Of a stretch of 24,505 nt of DNA, positions 7,522 to 14,965 are shown in pieces. This DNA is from a virus, in IMG/VR virus record IMGVR_UViG_3300032245_000005, positions 1 to 24,505 of that record. One strand, written 5' to 3'. Below the pieces are notes generated by a model. It ran no database searches and was not told where the DNA came from. It saw only the letters and a list, made by a program, of their open reading frames with translations. A program made the translations under genes and the position numbers. How positions within the stretch are numbered: the stretch's first letter is position 1; every line of letters begins with the position of its first letter.

Positions 7522-9653
7522 CGTCTACCGTCCAATCTAATGTCTAGACGAGGCGATCCTAGTTGCCAAGTTACTCCAGTGGCCGTAGACCTGACTTCCA
7601 TAGCCAATTGACGGCCTCTAACCCTTGTATAGATCTGCCCAGTAAATGCCTCAATAGGAATAATCGCTGTACGGGTAATGGTGGCGGAAGCGTTACCACC
7701 AACAGATTGAGGATCGTTATACCCAGAACCTGAGTTTTGCATGGGCTTTAGATACATAGTGACTTGCGGGCTAGTTGCGCTAGATCCACGGAATGTAATG
7801 TCTGGTAGGACGCGCCATACAAATCCAAACTTATCCCCGTCATCTAGGTCAAATTCGGCAGATGTAATGTACGCCTCAATGGGCAAAGTCGTTCCAGTAG
7901 TGTTGTCATCTACACCAATTTCATGGTTGACAAGGTTAAGGTCATAAGTTGCGCCAATTGGATAATCGCTTAGACCAGAATCAAGCCATGCTGTTCTACC
8001 CATAGATCCGTAATACCAAACGCCAGTACCGCCATTACCGTTTGGTTCAAGATAGTTATAAACAACATAAGAGTCAACAACATTAGATCCTAGAGAACAG
8101 TAGAACCACCATACCTCGTTGAAACCCTCGTTAGTTCCAGACATAACTTGGTCAAACTGGTCTTTATTAATGTTCTCAAAAACGTGCTGGCGCAGATCGC
8201 AAGATAAGGTTTGTGTGCGTCCATCGTATTTATAAAATTTATCCACGCCCATCCAATAAGCCACGCCGTTAGCGTAACCAACGGCATTTTCACCAGCGAT
8301 AGATACGTTGTCACCTACTAGCTGAGAACCCCAAACCACGGGAGCGCCAACATATTGAAGAGAATACAAAGATGAATCAGTCCACACCAATATCTCTTGG
8401 CGGGCTTGCATGGCAGTAACAATCTTAGAGCCATGAGATAAGCGTAAATCACCAGCCGTATTGGTGGCGGCAGGAGTCCATTCCACTACGGATTCTTGGT
8501 TAGACCAGCGAATCTGCATGGGGTCTTGAACAGTCGATCCAAGGGCGTTACAGCCAAAGGCAAATACATATCGGCTTGTATCAGAGACAAGTAGGTAGTT
8601 CTGTACTGTTGGGCAGTTAGACGCACTAGCTAAACTGGTAATGTTTATGCCGCGACTAGAAACAGAATGTGTTCCTGACTGAGTGCCGCTTGTATTGATG
8701 TTTGCACCGCCGTAGGTAGCGGTTAGATTACAAGTAGAACCAGAAGAATTGGCCACATAGTAAACAGTTCCCACAGACAATCCTGTGGGCAAAGCGCCCG
8801 TAGTGGTTAATTGCACGGCCGTTCCGTTTGATAGACCAGTCAAACTTCCAAAAGTAACTACGGCTGGAGTAGCAATCGTTACCGTGAATGTAGAGCTTGT
8901 TACACCTAGATTAGCGTTCCATAGGTAAATTCCACCACCCCTTGGGCCAAATACTAAATCTTGTCCAAAGTTATTCTGACTCCAAAGACGCATAGCATCC
9001 GTAGATGCCGCACCAAATCCCCATGTTCCATATCCCCAAAGACCAGTTCCCCATCCCGTCAAAGGAACAGCATAGGCGGGGCCAGTGTTAATCTGATATT
9101 GGGCAACCACTGTTCCGCCGCCGGGCGATCCTGCTACGTCCGTTGCATTAGCCGTGGCCGAGACAGTAATGGTGTATGTGTTTACTGTGATAACAGTAAC
9201 TTTGAACTCACCAGTCAATACGGCGGCGGTAATGTTTCCACCCAACCCTGTAATTCCAGCGCCACTAAAAGTCACATAGTCATTGGTTACACATCCGTGC
9301 GCCGTAGCAGATACAGAGATTACGCTAGAGCTGGCACTTGCCGTAAACGGATTGGTTAATGTCGTAGTGGTTCTGATCGGGGTTATATCGTTATAGACAC
9401 CACCACGCTCGATGTAGAACTTGAGGTTAGTGCCTACACCAATCAGATTTAAAGAGGAGAGAGTAACCCAGTTCCATAGGGATCTACATACCCCCAGAAA
9501 GGTGTCAGTAGAAATGCGTTGCCACCCACCTATTTTCTCAGGTGTGCCTTGGCGGAATCGGATTTTGTCGCAGTCATACCAGCCGTTTTCATTGGTATAG
9601 CGAGTGTTCTCCTTATTGACCCCCGGCCTTAGAGTTAATTTTTTTAGTGGCAT
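7518..9653 (-). CDS. Tail hub/nozzle-like structural protein with inserted beta domains (711 aa)
   Basis: The N-terminus (NENGWYDCDKIRFRQGTPEK, then IGGWQRI) and central part (LLVSDTSRYVFAFGC, MQARQEILVWTDSSLYSLQY, ENAVGYANGVAYWMGVDKFY) have the WD/beta-propeller-like rhythm of podovirus hub or nozzle proteins (P22 gp10/T7 gp12 type). The C-terminal RGRQLAMEVRST...SPRLDIRLDGRR is typical of the same group. Two beta-rich modules interrupt it at about residues 100-188 (SVSATAHGCVTNDYVTFSGA) and 253-334 (GALPTGLSVGTVYYVANSS). ATG is preceded by AGGATTAGAA. The stop overlaps the next start (ATGA). The structural role is well supported by recognisable family segments; the exact position in the tail is inference. 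Confidence 0.85.
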   Translation of the reverse strand: MPLKKLTLRPGVNKENTRYTNENGWYDCDKIRFRQGTPEKIGGWQRISTDTFLGVCRSLWNWVTLSSLNLIGVGTNLKFYIERGGVYNDITPIRTTTTLTNPFTASASSSVISVSATAHGCVTNDYVTFSGAGITGLGGNITAAVLTGEFKVTVITVNTYTITVSATANATDVAGSPGGGTVVAQYQINTGPAYAVPLTGWGTGLWGYGTWGFGAASTDAMRLWSQNNFGQDLVFGPRGGGIYLWNANLGVTSSTFTVTIATPAVVTFGSLTGLSNGTAVQLTTTGALPTGLSVGTVYYVANSSGSTCNLTATYGGANINTSGTQSGTHSVSSRGINITSLASASNCPTVQNYLLVSDTSRYVFAFGCNALGSTVQDPMQIRWSNQESVVEWTPAATNTAGDLRLSHGSKIVTAMQARQEILVWTDSSLYSLQYVGAPVVWGSQLVGDNVSIAGENAVGYANGVAYWMGVDKFYKYDGRTQTLSCDLRQHVFENINKDQFDQVMSGTNEGFNEVWWFYCSLGSNVVDSYVVYNYLEPNGNGGTGVWYYGSMGRTAWLDSGLSDYPIGATYDLNLVNHEIGVDDNTTGTTLPIEAYITSAEFDLDDGDKFGFVWRVLPDITFRGSSATSPQVTMYLKPMQNSGSGYNDPQSVGGNASATITRTAIIPIEAFTGQIYTRVRGRQLAMEVRSTATGVTWQLGSPRLDIRLDGRR

Positions 9654-9661
9654 TTCTAATC

Positions 9662-10138
9662 CTATGACAAGAACAGGGCGCGTTCATCGTTTCGTCTTGT
9701 GACTAAACCTTTTAACACTTTACCCCCAGCCTTAGTGTATTTCAAGAACTCGTCTGCCGCACCTTGAATATCGCCGCGAAGAACCTTTTGACGGAGGGTC
9801 GAGCGCTGTAGTGTTCCCAGACCAACATTAAAAGCAAAAGAAACGAGACCATCAAAGTTGCCTTGGGTAAGACTAACTGGGCATAGAGTTGATACACCCC
9901 GCTCAAAACGAGCCAAATCTGCTCTAAGAATTGCATCGACTTCCTCCATCGGGTACACACGGTTATCTTCTGGGCGTAGCTGGATAGCCGCCCTTTGGTC
10001 TACAGGCAACCTAGCCTGTGAGTCATACATTAAGTGACCAACGCCCACCGTCCAGAGGTACACCGAGTCCCGATAAGGCTTTTGCCTCACCCCCTCATGG
10101 TGCTTTATATCCTCGATACAGCGGGCGCTTATGTTCAT
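9662..10138 (-). CDS. Endolysin, GH24 phage lysozyme (158 aa)
   Basis: A T4-type lysozyme that cleaves the glycan strands of peptidoglycan to release progeny. The catalytic triad has the exact family spacing: Glu15 in KHHEG, Asp24 in PYRDS and Thr30 in WTVGVGH (T4 Glu11/Asp20/Thr26). The downstream signature NFDGLVSFAFNVGLGTL is also present, and the C-terminus LVTRRNDERALFLS is the usual GH24 ending. There is no signal peptide or SAR segment at the N-terminus, so it should need a holin to reach the wall. The ATG overlaps the stop of the holin-like gene (ATGA), which fits a holin-endolysin cassette. Length is normal for the family. Confidence 0.95.
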   Translation of the reverse strand: MNISARCIEDIKHHEGVRQKPYRDSVYLWTVGVGHLMYDSQARLPVDQRAAIQLRPEDNRVYPMEEVDAILRADLARFERGVSTLCPVSLTQGNFDGLVSFAFNVGLGTLQRSTLRQKVLRGDIQGAADEFLKYTKAGGKVLKGLVTRRNDERALFLS

Positions 10139-10641
10139 TTCTTCTCAAACGCTTGTGAACCAAACCAGAATGCCACGATGGAAGCCCAGATCAGCTGAGT
10201 GTCGTTGTCCCAGAGCTGGTCTAAACATTCTGTAAACGCTACATCGGTATGGTAGGCATAGATAAAACCAGCTACGTCCACAAAGACCAATAACAAAAAC
10301 ATTCCATAGGTAAGGGCGGGGCGCACCATAGCACGGGCGTTAACAACCCACTGAGATGCCCCTTTGCTAATCTCGATATCATGGGCGTAGAGGGCTTGGC
10401 GTTCTTGTAGGGCGGTCTGGGCGTTGGTAACGTCAGCGTTAATTTGGACTTGTTCCGTCTGGATATGCTCAATGCGTTCTTGGGCTTCTAGGCCAGCCTT
10501 CTTCAAAGTCAACTCACGCTCGGTCTGCATCTGCGCCAAGGCAAGTTCATGCTTCTTGTCAGCACGGTCTTGGAAGAACTCCAGCAGTTTAGGCAATCCG
10601 CCCATAAGGAAGGATAGAAGGGTAGAGAGGAGGGTCAGCAT
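10135..10641 (-). CDS. Putative holin of the 3TM type (168 aa)
   Basis: The N-terminus is a short hydrophobic helix (LTLLSTLLSFLMGGLPKLL). A charged coiled coil follows at about 25-90 (Glu/Lys/Gln-rich), then two clear membrane segments at about 107-131 (ALTYGMFLLLVFVDVAGFIY) and 148-165 (LIWASIVAFWFGSQAF). The layout with the conserved VNARAMVRP before the first strong segment matches 3TM phage/GTA holins, which permeabilise the inner membrane for the endolysin. It is coupled to the endolysin downstream (ATGA) and to the 54-residue membrane protein upstream (TAATG), with AAAGGA before its ATG. The holin role rests on topology plus neighbourhood. Confidence 0.8.
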   Translation of the reverse strand: MLTLLSTLLSFLMGGLPKLLEFFQDRADKKHELALAQMQTERELTLKKAGLEAQERIEHIQTEQVQINADVTNAQTALQERQALYAHDIEISKGASQWVVNARAMVRPALTYGMFLLLVFVDVAGFIYAYHTDVAFTECLDQLWDNDTQLIWASIVAFWFGSQAFEKK

Positions 10642-10805
10642 TATTTTTCCTTTAGTTCACGTTTAAGTTTGCGAAGCTCTTTGATCTCTTGCTTGAGCTG
10701 GGCTTTCATATACAGGGTTTCCACATATGCCATCGATGTCACTCCAACAATTAGGCATATGGCTACCCCGATTAAAACCCACCAGACAAGTTTCGTAGTT
10801 GCCAC
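10641..10805 (-). CDS. Small membrane protein of the lysis block (54 aa, GTG start)
   Basis: This fills the otherwise empty stretch between the holin and the tail-anchored protein. The frame reads VATTKLVWWVLIGVAICLIV, one strong N-terminal membrane helix, then a short linker and a highly charged helix (KAQLKQEIKELRKLKRELKE). The stop TAA overlaps the holin ATG as TAATG. The GTG at 10803-10805 lies inside the end of the upstream gene (34-nt overlap) with GGGTGG a few bases before it; the only internal ATG (10733) would lose the membrane segment. The topology recalls a very short inner-membrane spanin or an antiholin/pinholin, but no lipoprotein partner was found, so the role is undecided. Confidence 0.65.
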   Translation of the reverse strand: MATTKLVWWVLIGVAICLIVGVTSMAYVETLYMKAQLKQEIKELRKLKRELKEK

Positions 10806-11491
10806 ATTAACCACCCAAAAAACATAGATATGAACATCACGGCAATCACCCCACTTGTTATTTCAATGAACTCAATTTCCTGTTGTTCCTTACGCCATCT
10901 AGCCTGTCTGGTCTTGCGGATCATTTCTGACCTAGCCCATTCCTGTTCACGTTCAATCTTGCCGTGCATCACCAAGAATCTGCTGTACAAGTCCTTTAAC
11001 TCTGCTGGGGCGTACACCATTGCCTCACGAACCTGCTCCATCAACTTCTCCATTTGAAGCTCAATAAGCACCCGCTCCACCGCTTTCTTGCTGGTGTTTT
11101 GGGTTGGATCGTAGTTGGTCTTGCTCTCCTCTTCTAGTTCAAGGTAATGGTTGGTAATTGCTTGTTGCGTATCAAAGAGGACGCCGAGGTTTGCACCGAT
11201 CTCGCTGATGAGTTTGAGTTCAAGCTCTTCGTAAGATTGCTGTTGCTTGGCTGTTTTGGCTTTCTTTTGCGCCACAGGCTTTTGTTCTGTGGCTGGCTTA
11301 GATTGTTTACCAACAAATAAACCAATGAACCAGTCAAAGATACCTCGGATCGCTTTGACATCGGAGATAACTCCTTCGACCGTCTTCTTTGCGCCCTCCA
11401 GCTCCATGCGCCCTTCATGGAGCATGGCACATCCCTGCTTAATAAAGCCAACAGCGGCCTGCGCCGCCATAAGTAGGGAGAATGGGTCAAT
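10772..11491 (-). CDS. C-terminally membrane-anchored phage protein, probable ATT start (239 aa)
   Basis: No enzyme motif. The N-terminal amphipathic part continues as AAQAAVGFIKQGCAMLHEGR and DVKAIRGIFDWFIGLFVG. The middle is a long charged helix region with a Lys/Gln linker (about 60-80), and the C-terminus has one membrane segment (GVIAVMFISMFFGWLMW) followed by a short tail. The first ATG (11468-11470) has no SD. An in-frame ATT at 11489-11491 has a perfect GGAG 6 nt upstream and would add IDPFSLL, an N-terminus I associate with this kind of phage protein; I chose it. If ATT is not used, the protein is 232 aa from 11470. It sits directly before the lysis genes; the role is unknown. Confidence 0.75.
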   Translation of the reverse strand: MDPFSLLMAAQAAVGFIKQGCAMLHEGRMELEGAKKTVEGVISDVKAIRGIFDWFIGLFVGKQSKPATEQKPVAQKKAKTAKQQQSYEELELKLISEIGANLGVLFDTQQAITNHYLELEEESKTNYDPTQNTSKKAVERVLIELQMEKLMEQVREAMVYAPAELKDLYSRFLVMHGKIEREQEWARSEMIRKTRQARWRKEQQEIEFIEITSGVIAVMFISMFFGWLMWQLRNLSGGF

Positions 11492-11501
11492 GGCTTACTC
11501 C
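11492..11501 (-). promoter_or_regulatory. SD pointing at an ATT start
   Basis: GGAG (11498-11501) is followed by TAAGCC, which includes the upstream stop codon, and then ATT at 11489-11491. The spacing of 6 nt is ideal. The next ATG, 21 nt further on, is preceded by pyrimidine-rich sequence without SD. Confidence 0.55.
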
Positions 11502-11650
11502 GTAGGTTCGGGTTTTGGCAATTGAGGTTCTACCTGACTACGCAACTTTGTGTACAACGGGTGAGCGTTGGACTGAGTTGGTAATTGACCGATGATGTTA
11601 ATAACGTCAACGGCTTCTTGTGCGGTCAGGGTGATGGTTACTTCGTTCAT
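11495..11650 (-). CDS. Small phage protein next to the fibre genes (51 aa)
   Basis: Translates as MNEVTITLTAQEAVDVINII, then GQLPTQSNAHPLYTKLRSQV and a Pro/Glu-rich tail. The pattern (short beta strand, helix, GQLPT turn, helix) is one I associate with tiny conserved phage proteins near fibre and lysis genes; no function is known to me. The ATG overlaps the stop of the 85-residue gene (ATGA). Its stop falls between the SD and the start of the following gene, so the three are probably co-translated. It has no membrane segment and no cysteines. Confidence 0.75.
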   Translation of the reverse strand: MNEVTITLTAQEAVDVINIIGQLPTQSNAHPLYTKLRSQVEPQLPKPEPTE

Positions 11651-11904
11651 ACTGGCGTTCCAGTTTGTGCCACTTGAGCCTGATAAGCCGCTACGACCTC
11701 TTCAGTCCATGCGGCATTACAGATAGCGACTACATTGGCTGGTTGACCTGTTAAGTCTTGTGCTGGTGTCAGGCTTGTACGATGGAATGTCTGTGCTATC
11801 TGCTCACCATCTTTTAGGATGCGTGTTGCTTCCCGATACAGCACTATGCCGTTTTCGGTAACTGTGATTTGGTCAATGACTTTGGTTTCTGTGAATGTTG
11901 ACAT
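11647..11904 (-). CDS. Small conserved fibre-region protein (85 aa)
   Basis: The sequence contains KVIDQITVTENGIVLYREAT and ILKDGEQIAQTFHRTSLTPA, and ends with a helix AAWTEEVVAAYQAQVAQ. I recognise the general type as a small protein that often follows phage tail fibre genes; a role in fibre assembly is possible but unproven. ATG has TAAGGA at good spacing (TAAGGAAACACAATG), the TAA being the stop-proximal sequence of the fibre gene before it. It is predicted soluble with beta-strand N-terminal and helical C-terminal halves. Confidence 0.78.
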   Translation of the reverse strand: MSTFTETKVIDQITVTENGIVLYREATRILKDGEQIAQTFHRTSLTPAQDLTGQPANVVAICNAAWTEEVVAAYQAQVAQTGTPV

Positions 11905-11913
11905 TGTGTTTCC

Positions 11914-12798
11914 TTATGCAGATGCACGATAAGTTAAAGTAAAAATAACAATAGCCCCTGTATCCATTGCAAGTTGAGAATCGCTTCCACCGCCTACTGG
12001 AATTTGTAAAAAATAACCTGTTGTGCTACTTGTATTTACATTTGCGGCAACATAACAAGATGCGGCAACTGTTAATCCAGCCATACCATTTAAAGCCGCA
12101 CCATTGTTATATGTTCCAGCACTTGTAAATGGAAGTCCTGCAAAAGCCAAGTACCCTGTACCAGTATGAGCAGACCAATCCATTCTTATGTAAATAGAAA
12201 CAAGTTGACCGACTTTTATATATGAGCCTGTTTGGTTTGAATAAGTACCCGTTCCCGCAGATGTTGTTCCAATAATGGTTGGTGTAAAAGTCCCTTCCTC
12301 ATAATCATCCAATGTGTTTGCGTCAGATGATGCTGATTGGGTTGCGGGGAAAGCGATGCCTGTTCCTGATGATGGAACTGCACCACCTAATCCAATGCCA
12401 TAAGCGTTGACACGGGCGCGTTCTGTAAAACTAGAGCCAGTACCAAAAACAATAGTTGAACTACTGCCAGCACCACCAATTTGCCATTGTGCTGTTGCAG
12501 CGTTGTAAGATTGAATGGAGTTGTAATTTGAACCTGTTGCATTATCTGCCACTAATTTTATTGATGTTGCGTACACTCCAGCATTATTGTTATAAAGTTG
12601 TAATTGCAAATCTGACGCTGTACTTTGCCTAACATCCAATCTTGTGCTTGGGCTAGTAACGCCAATCCCGACATTTTGGCTAGTATCCACGGTGACCGCA
12701 GTAGTGCCACCAGACTGCAATGTAAGAGCAACACCAGATGAACTGGTCAACACATTAGGCGTTGTTACGCCATTTGTTCCGTCAATAATTGCTGTCAT
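11914..12798 (-). CDS. Tail fibre/adhesin-like protein without S74 chaperone (294 aa)
   Basis: The N-terminal part (GGTTAVTVDTSQNVGIGVTS) carries the NVGIG repeat typical of phage fibre shafts and is homologous to the start of the next fibre (GTTALTIDTSQNVGIGTSSP). Residues about 150-180 read FPATQSASSDANTLDDYEEG followed by TFTPTIIG, a fibre C-terminal domain common in aquatic phages. The rest is Gly/Ser/Thr/Ala-rich beta structure ending in VIFTLTYRASA. Unlike its two upstream neighbours it lacks a self-cleaving chaperone. ATG is preceded by AAGGACAGTAAT, the SD lying inside the end of the upstream gene. A receptor-contacting or shaft role is inferred. Confidence 0.82.
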   Translation of the reverse strand: MTAIIDGTNGVTTPNVLTSSSGVALTLQSGGTTAVTVDTSQNVGIGVTSPSTRLDVRQSTASDLQLQLYNNNAGVYATSIKLVADNATGSNYNSIQSYNAATAQWQIGGAGSSSTIVFGTGSSFTERARVNAYGIGLGGAVPSSGTGIAFPATQSASSDANTLDDYEEGTFTPTIIGTTSAGTGTYSNQTGSYIKVGQLVSIYIRMDWSAHTGTGYLAFAGLPFTSAGTYNNGAALNGMAGLTVAASCYVAANVNTSSTTGYFLQIPVGGGSDSQLAMDTGAIVIFTLTYRASA

Positions 12799-12799
12799 A

Positions 12800-14050
12800 T
12801 TACTGTCCTTCGAGCGCCACGATACGGGCGGTTAGTGCGTTGATTGTTTCGGCTTGTGTGTCGTTTATTGCTTTTAGTTCTTGGATTGCTTTAACAAGGC
12901 GAGGAACTAATTTTCCAAAGTCAACACCCCACATATCGGCTTCTTCTAAGCCTTGGCTAACTGCTTCTGGTGCAACTGTATTTATTTCTTGTGCAACAAG
13001 ACCAAACTCTTGATGTTTTCCATCACCTACCCAATCAAAAGAACGAACTTTAATTGAGCCAACAGATGAAAGAGCAGATGGTGCATCAACAATGTTTGTT
13101 TTTAAACGCTCATCAGATGATGTAACAAAGTTTGTTGCTGTGCCATTTGTTTCTATGCGACCAACTAAACCATTGCCGTTAATAAATCCAATTTGATAAA
13201 TTTGTGATGTGGTTGAACCAGCACTCCAAATACTATAAGCAATTAATGGATTTCTGATTCCAACACCACTTACAGATGAACTTGGAAGAGCAGTAGCCCC
13301 CACCAGCAAGTTACCGCTAGATGTAATACGCATACGCTCAGTCATTGCTGTATCTGCCGTTGCATTTCGTGTATATGCGGCTAAATATCCTACTGTGTTA
13401 GGTGTTCCGTCATCTAAACCGCCCTTCCATGCCGCAAAGGTTGTACCGACCTGACCACCAAACTCAATAGCACCACCACCATCTGCGGCATTTTGCGCGG
13501 CATTTACATAAATAGTTGCCGCTTTTGCCCCATTAATAGAAGGCGCACTTGTTTCGCCAGTACCAGCAACTTGTAATTTTGCCGTAATAGAAGTTGCACC
13601 GATTCCCACGTAACCAGAACTGTTAATACGCATACGCTCTGTCGCGCCAGTACCAGCACCAAAAGCAATGTAGTTGTTATCTACTGCAAATTCCAATGCT
13701 TGATTGTTTCCTGCATAAATATAAGCAGAACCAGCAGTTAATACACCATAACCACCATATCCTGCGCTTAATGCCCCAAACTCATGTGTACTTGCGCTGT
13801 TTGTAAATTTTGCGTTTGCTACCGCAGAAGCGCCACCATTAGTATTTGTAACAGTAATGCTTGTTGCACTATTTGCGCTATTAGAAACATTTAATTTGCT
13901 TGCAGGACTACTAGTACCAATACCCACATTCTGGCTGGTGTCGATGGTGAGTGCCGTAGTGCCACTATTGGTTTGAAGGGCTAACACCCCGCTAGTATCA
14001 CCAGAGGAAATTAAACCACTACTCGTGGATGCGTTCAGAGTCGATGCCAT
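12800..14050 (-). CDS. Tail fibre with C-terminal Peptidase_S74 intramolecular chaperone (416 aa)
   Basis: The shaft part repeats phage fibre motifs (LTIDTSQNVGIGTSSPASKL; ERMRINSSGYVGIG; ERMRITSSGNLLVGATAL). From about residue 312 a Peptidase_S74 domain follows: TSSDERLKTNI, then FDWVGDGKHQEFGLVAQEIN and a C-terminal coiled coil. Ser312 and Lys317 have the five-residue spacing of the endosialidase catalytic dyad, so the chaperone should trimerise the fibre and then cut itself off just before Ser312 (codon ending at 13117). ATG has AAGGATAAAAC upstream, with the preceding stop embedded. Autocleavage is predicted from motif and known family, not shown. Confidence 0.9.
   Translation of the reverse strand: MASTLNASTSSGLISSGDTSGVLALQTNSGTTALTIDTSQNVGIGTSSPASKLNVSNSANSATSITVTNTNGGASAVANAKFTNSASTHEFGALSAGYGGYGVLTAGSAYIYAGNNQALEFAVDNNYIAFGAGTGATERMRINSSGYVGIGATSITAKLQVAGTGETSAPSINGAKAATIYVNAAQNAADGGGAIEFGGQVGTTFAAWKGGLDDGTPNTVGYLAAYTRNATADTAMTERMRITSSGNLLVGATALPSSSVSGVGIRNPLIAYSIWSAGSTTSQIYQIGFINGNGLVGRIETNGTATNFVTSSDERLKTNIVDAPSALSSVGSIKVRSFDWVGDGKHQEFGLVAQEINTVAPEAVSQGLEEADMWGVDFGKLVPRLVKAIQELKAINDTQAETINALTARIVALEGQ
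13902..13930 (-). repeat. 29-bp repeat shared by the two S74 fibre genes, copy 1
   Basis: Plus strand gcaggactactagtaccaat followed by acccacatt. It differs by one base from 14760-14788 and codes for the NVGIGTSSPA shaft motif. Confidence 0.65.
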
Positions 14051-14053
14051 GTT

Positions 14054-14956
14054 TTATCCTTTCAGAGCCGCAAGTTCGGCTTTTACTGTATCTAGTTCGG
14101 CTTTTAGTTCTTGTATAAAAGCAACCATGTTTGCCATTACTTCTGAAGAAGATGGTTGGATAGATTGATATACAGGTTTGCCATCCTCATCCACGGCATC
14201 TTTTTCGCCATGTCCAGAATACTTGGCAACTTCCATGAACTCATGGGCAATAAAACCTACACCTTTACCAGACCCATCCCACCAATCCCAAGTCTTTGGC
14301 TGTAATGCCATAACAAAGTCTTTAGCACCTGTTAATGGAACTGGATTGTTTTTAAGGCGGTAATCAGAGGTTAAGTTGTATAAAACGCCTGTTGTTCCGT
14401 TTTGTGTAACAGAACCAATAGAACCACCGTTATATCTAAAGTTAATATATGTAGCACCACTACCCGTTCCACTAGCGTGTCCTATATCCATTTCTGATGC
14501 AGTACCAGGGGCTAAAACAAGACCTTGCGTTTGTGAACCTCCAAGTGCAGTAGTCCCCACCAGCAAGTTACCGCTAGAGACGATACGCATGGCTTCGGAA
14601 TTTGAAATAGCAAACTGCATTGCCCCACTAGAACGTAGCGTTTGAATCCAGTTGTAGTAAGCACCAGAAGCATCAAAACCGACTCGCACATTACCAGAAG
14701 TTGTTGTAGACGCACGAATTTCTACGTCAGCACCAGTAGTTGCAATATTTAATTTTGTAGCAGGACTACTAGTACCAATCCCCACATTACCCGTGTTGTA
14801 GTAAATATCAGAGCCAGTGGTAATCCATTGCCCACTTGCTGTAGTCAACATAGTTCCTGATGCGGAAGGTAGTGTGACTGTGACTGTTCCCGCTACCGCA
14901 GGTGCAGATAGGGTTACTGACCCAGATGTATCGCCATTAACAACAATGCTTGCCAT
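14054..14956 (-). CDS. Second tail fibre with Peptidase_S74 chaperone (300 aa)
   Basis: The N-terminus (VTLSAPAVAGTVTVTLPSAS) is a fibre head common in phages. NVGIGTSSPATKLN and MRIVSSGNLLVGTTAL are shared with the neighbouring fibre. The C-terminal chaperone begins at about residue 197 with SDYRLKNNPVPLTG and continues GKGVGFIAHEFMEVA. It ends with the helix MANMVAFIQELKAELDTVKA, the usual trimerising stalk. Ser197 and Lys202 form the expected dyad. Being shorter than the 416-residue fibre, it would leave a mature part of only about 196 residues. ATG is preceded by TAAGGAATAAAT. It and the 416-residue gene probably arose by duplication and domain exchange. Confidence 0.88.
   Translation of the reverse strand: MASIVVNGDTSGSVTLSAPAVAGTVTVTLPSASGTMLTTASGQWITTGSDIYYNTGNVGIGTSSPATKLNIATTGADVEIRASTTTSGNVRVGFDASGAYYNWIQTLRSSGAMQFAISNSEAMRIVSSGNLLVGTTALGGSQTQGLVLAPGTASEMDIGHASGTGSGATYINFRYNGGSIGSVTQNGTTGVLYNLTSDYRLKNNPVPLTGAKDFVMALQPKTWDWWDGSGKGVGFIAHEFMEVAKYSGHGEKDAVDEDGKPVYQSIQPSSSEVMANMVAFIQELKAELDTVKAELAALKG
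14760..14788 (-). repeat. 29-bp repeat shared by the two S74 fibre genes, copy 2
   Basis: Matches 13902-13930 apart from one base (c for a). A second shared exact stretch of 24 bases is at 13298-13321 and 14555-14578 (SSGNLLVG motif). These point to duplication or recombination between the fibre genes. Confidence 0.65.
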
Positions 14957-14965
14957 ATTTATTCC

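Noticed and set aside
8770-8789. Perfect 7-bp inverted repeat (CCCACAG, 6-nt loop, CTGTGGG)
   Set aside because: Sits inside the coding sequence of a beta module of the hub-like protein and is not followed by a T-run, so a terminator is unlikely.
11134-11490. 118-codon minus-strand frame overlapping the 239-residue gene
   Set aside because: The other frame has the membrane segment and an SD; this one is Leu/Ser/Arg-rich without recognisable features.
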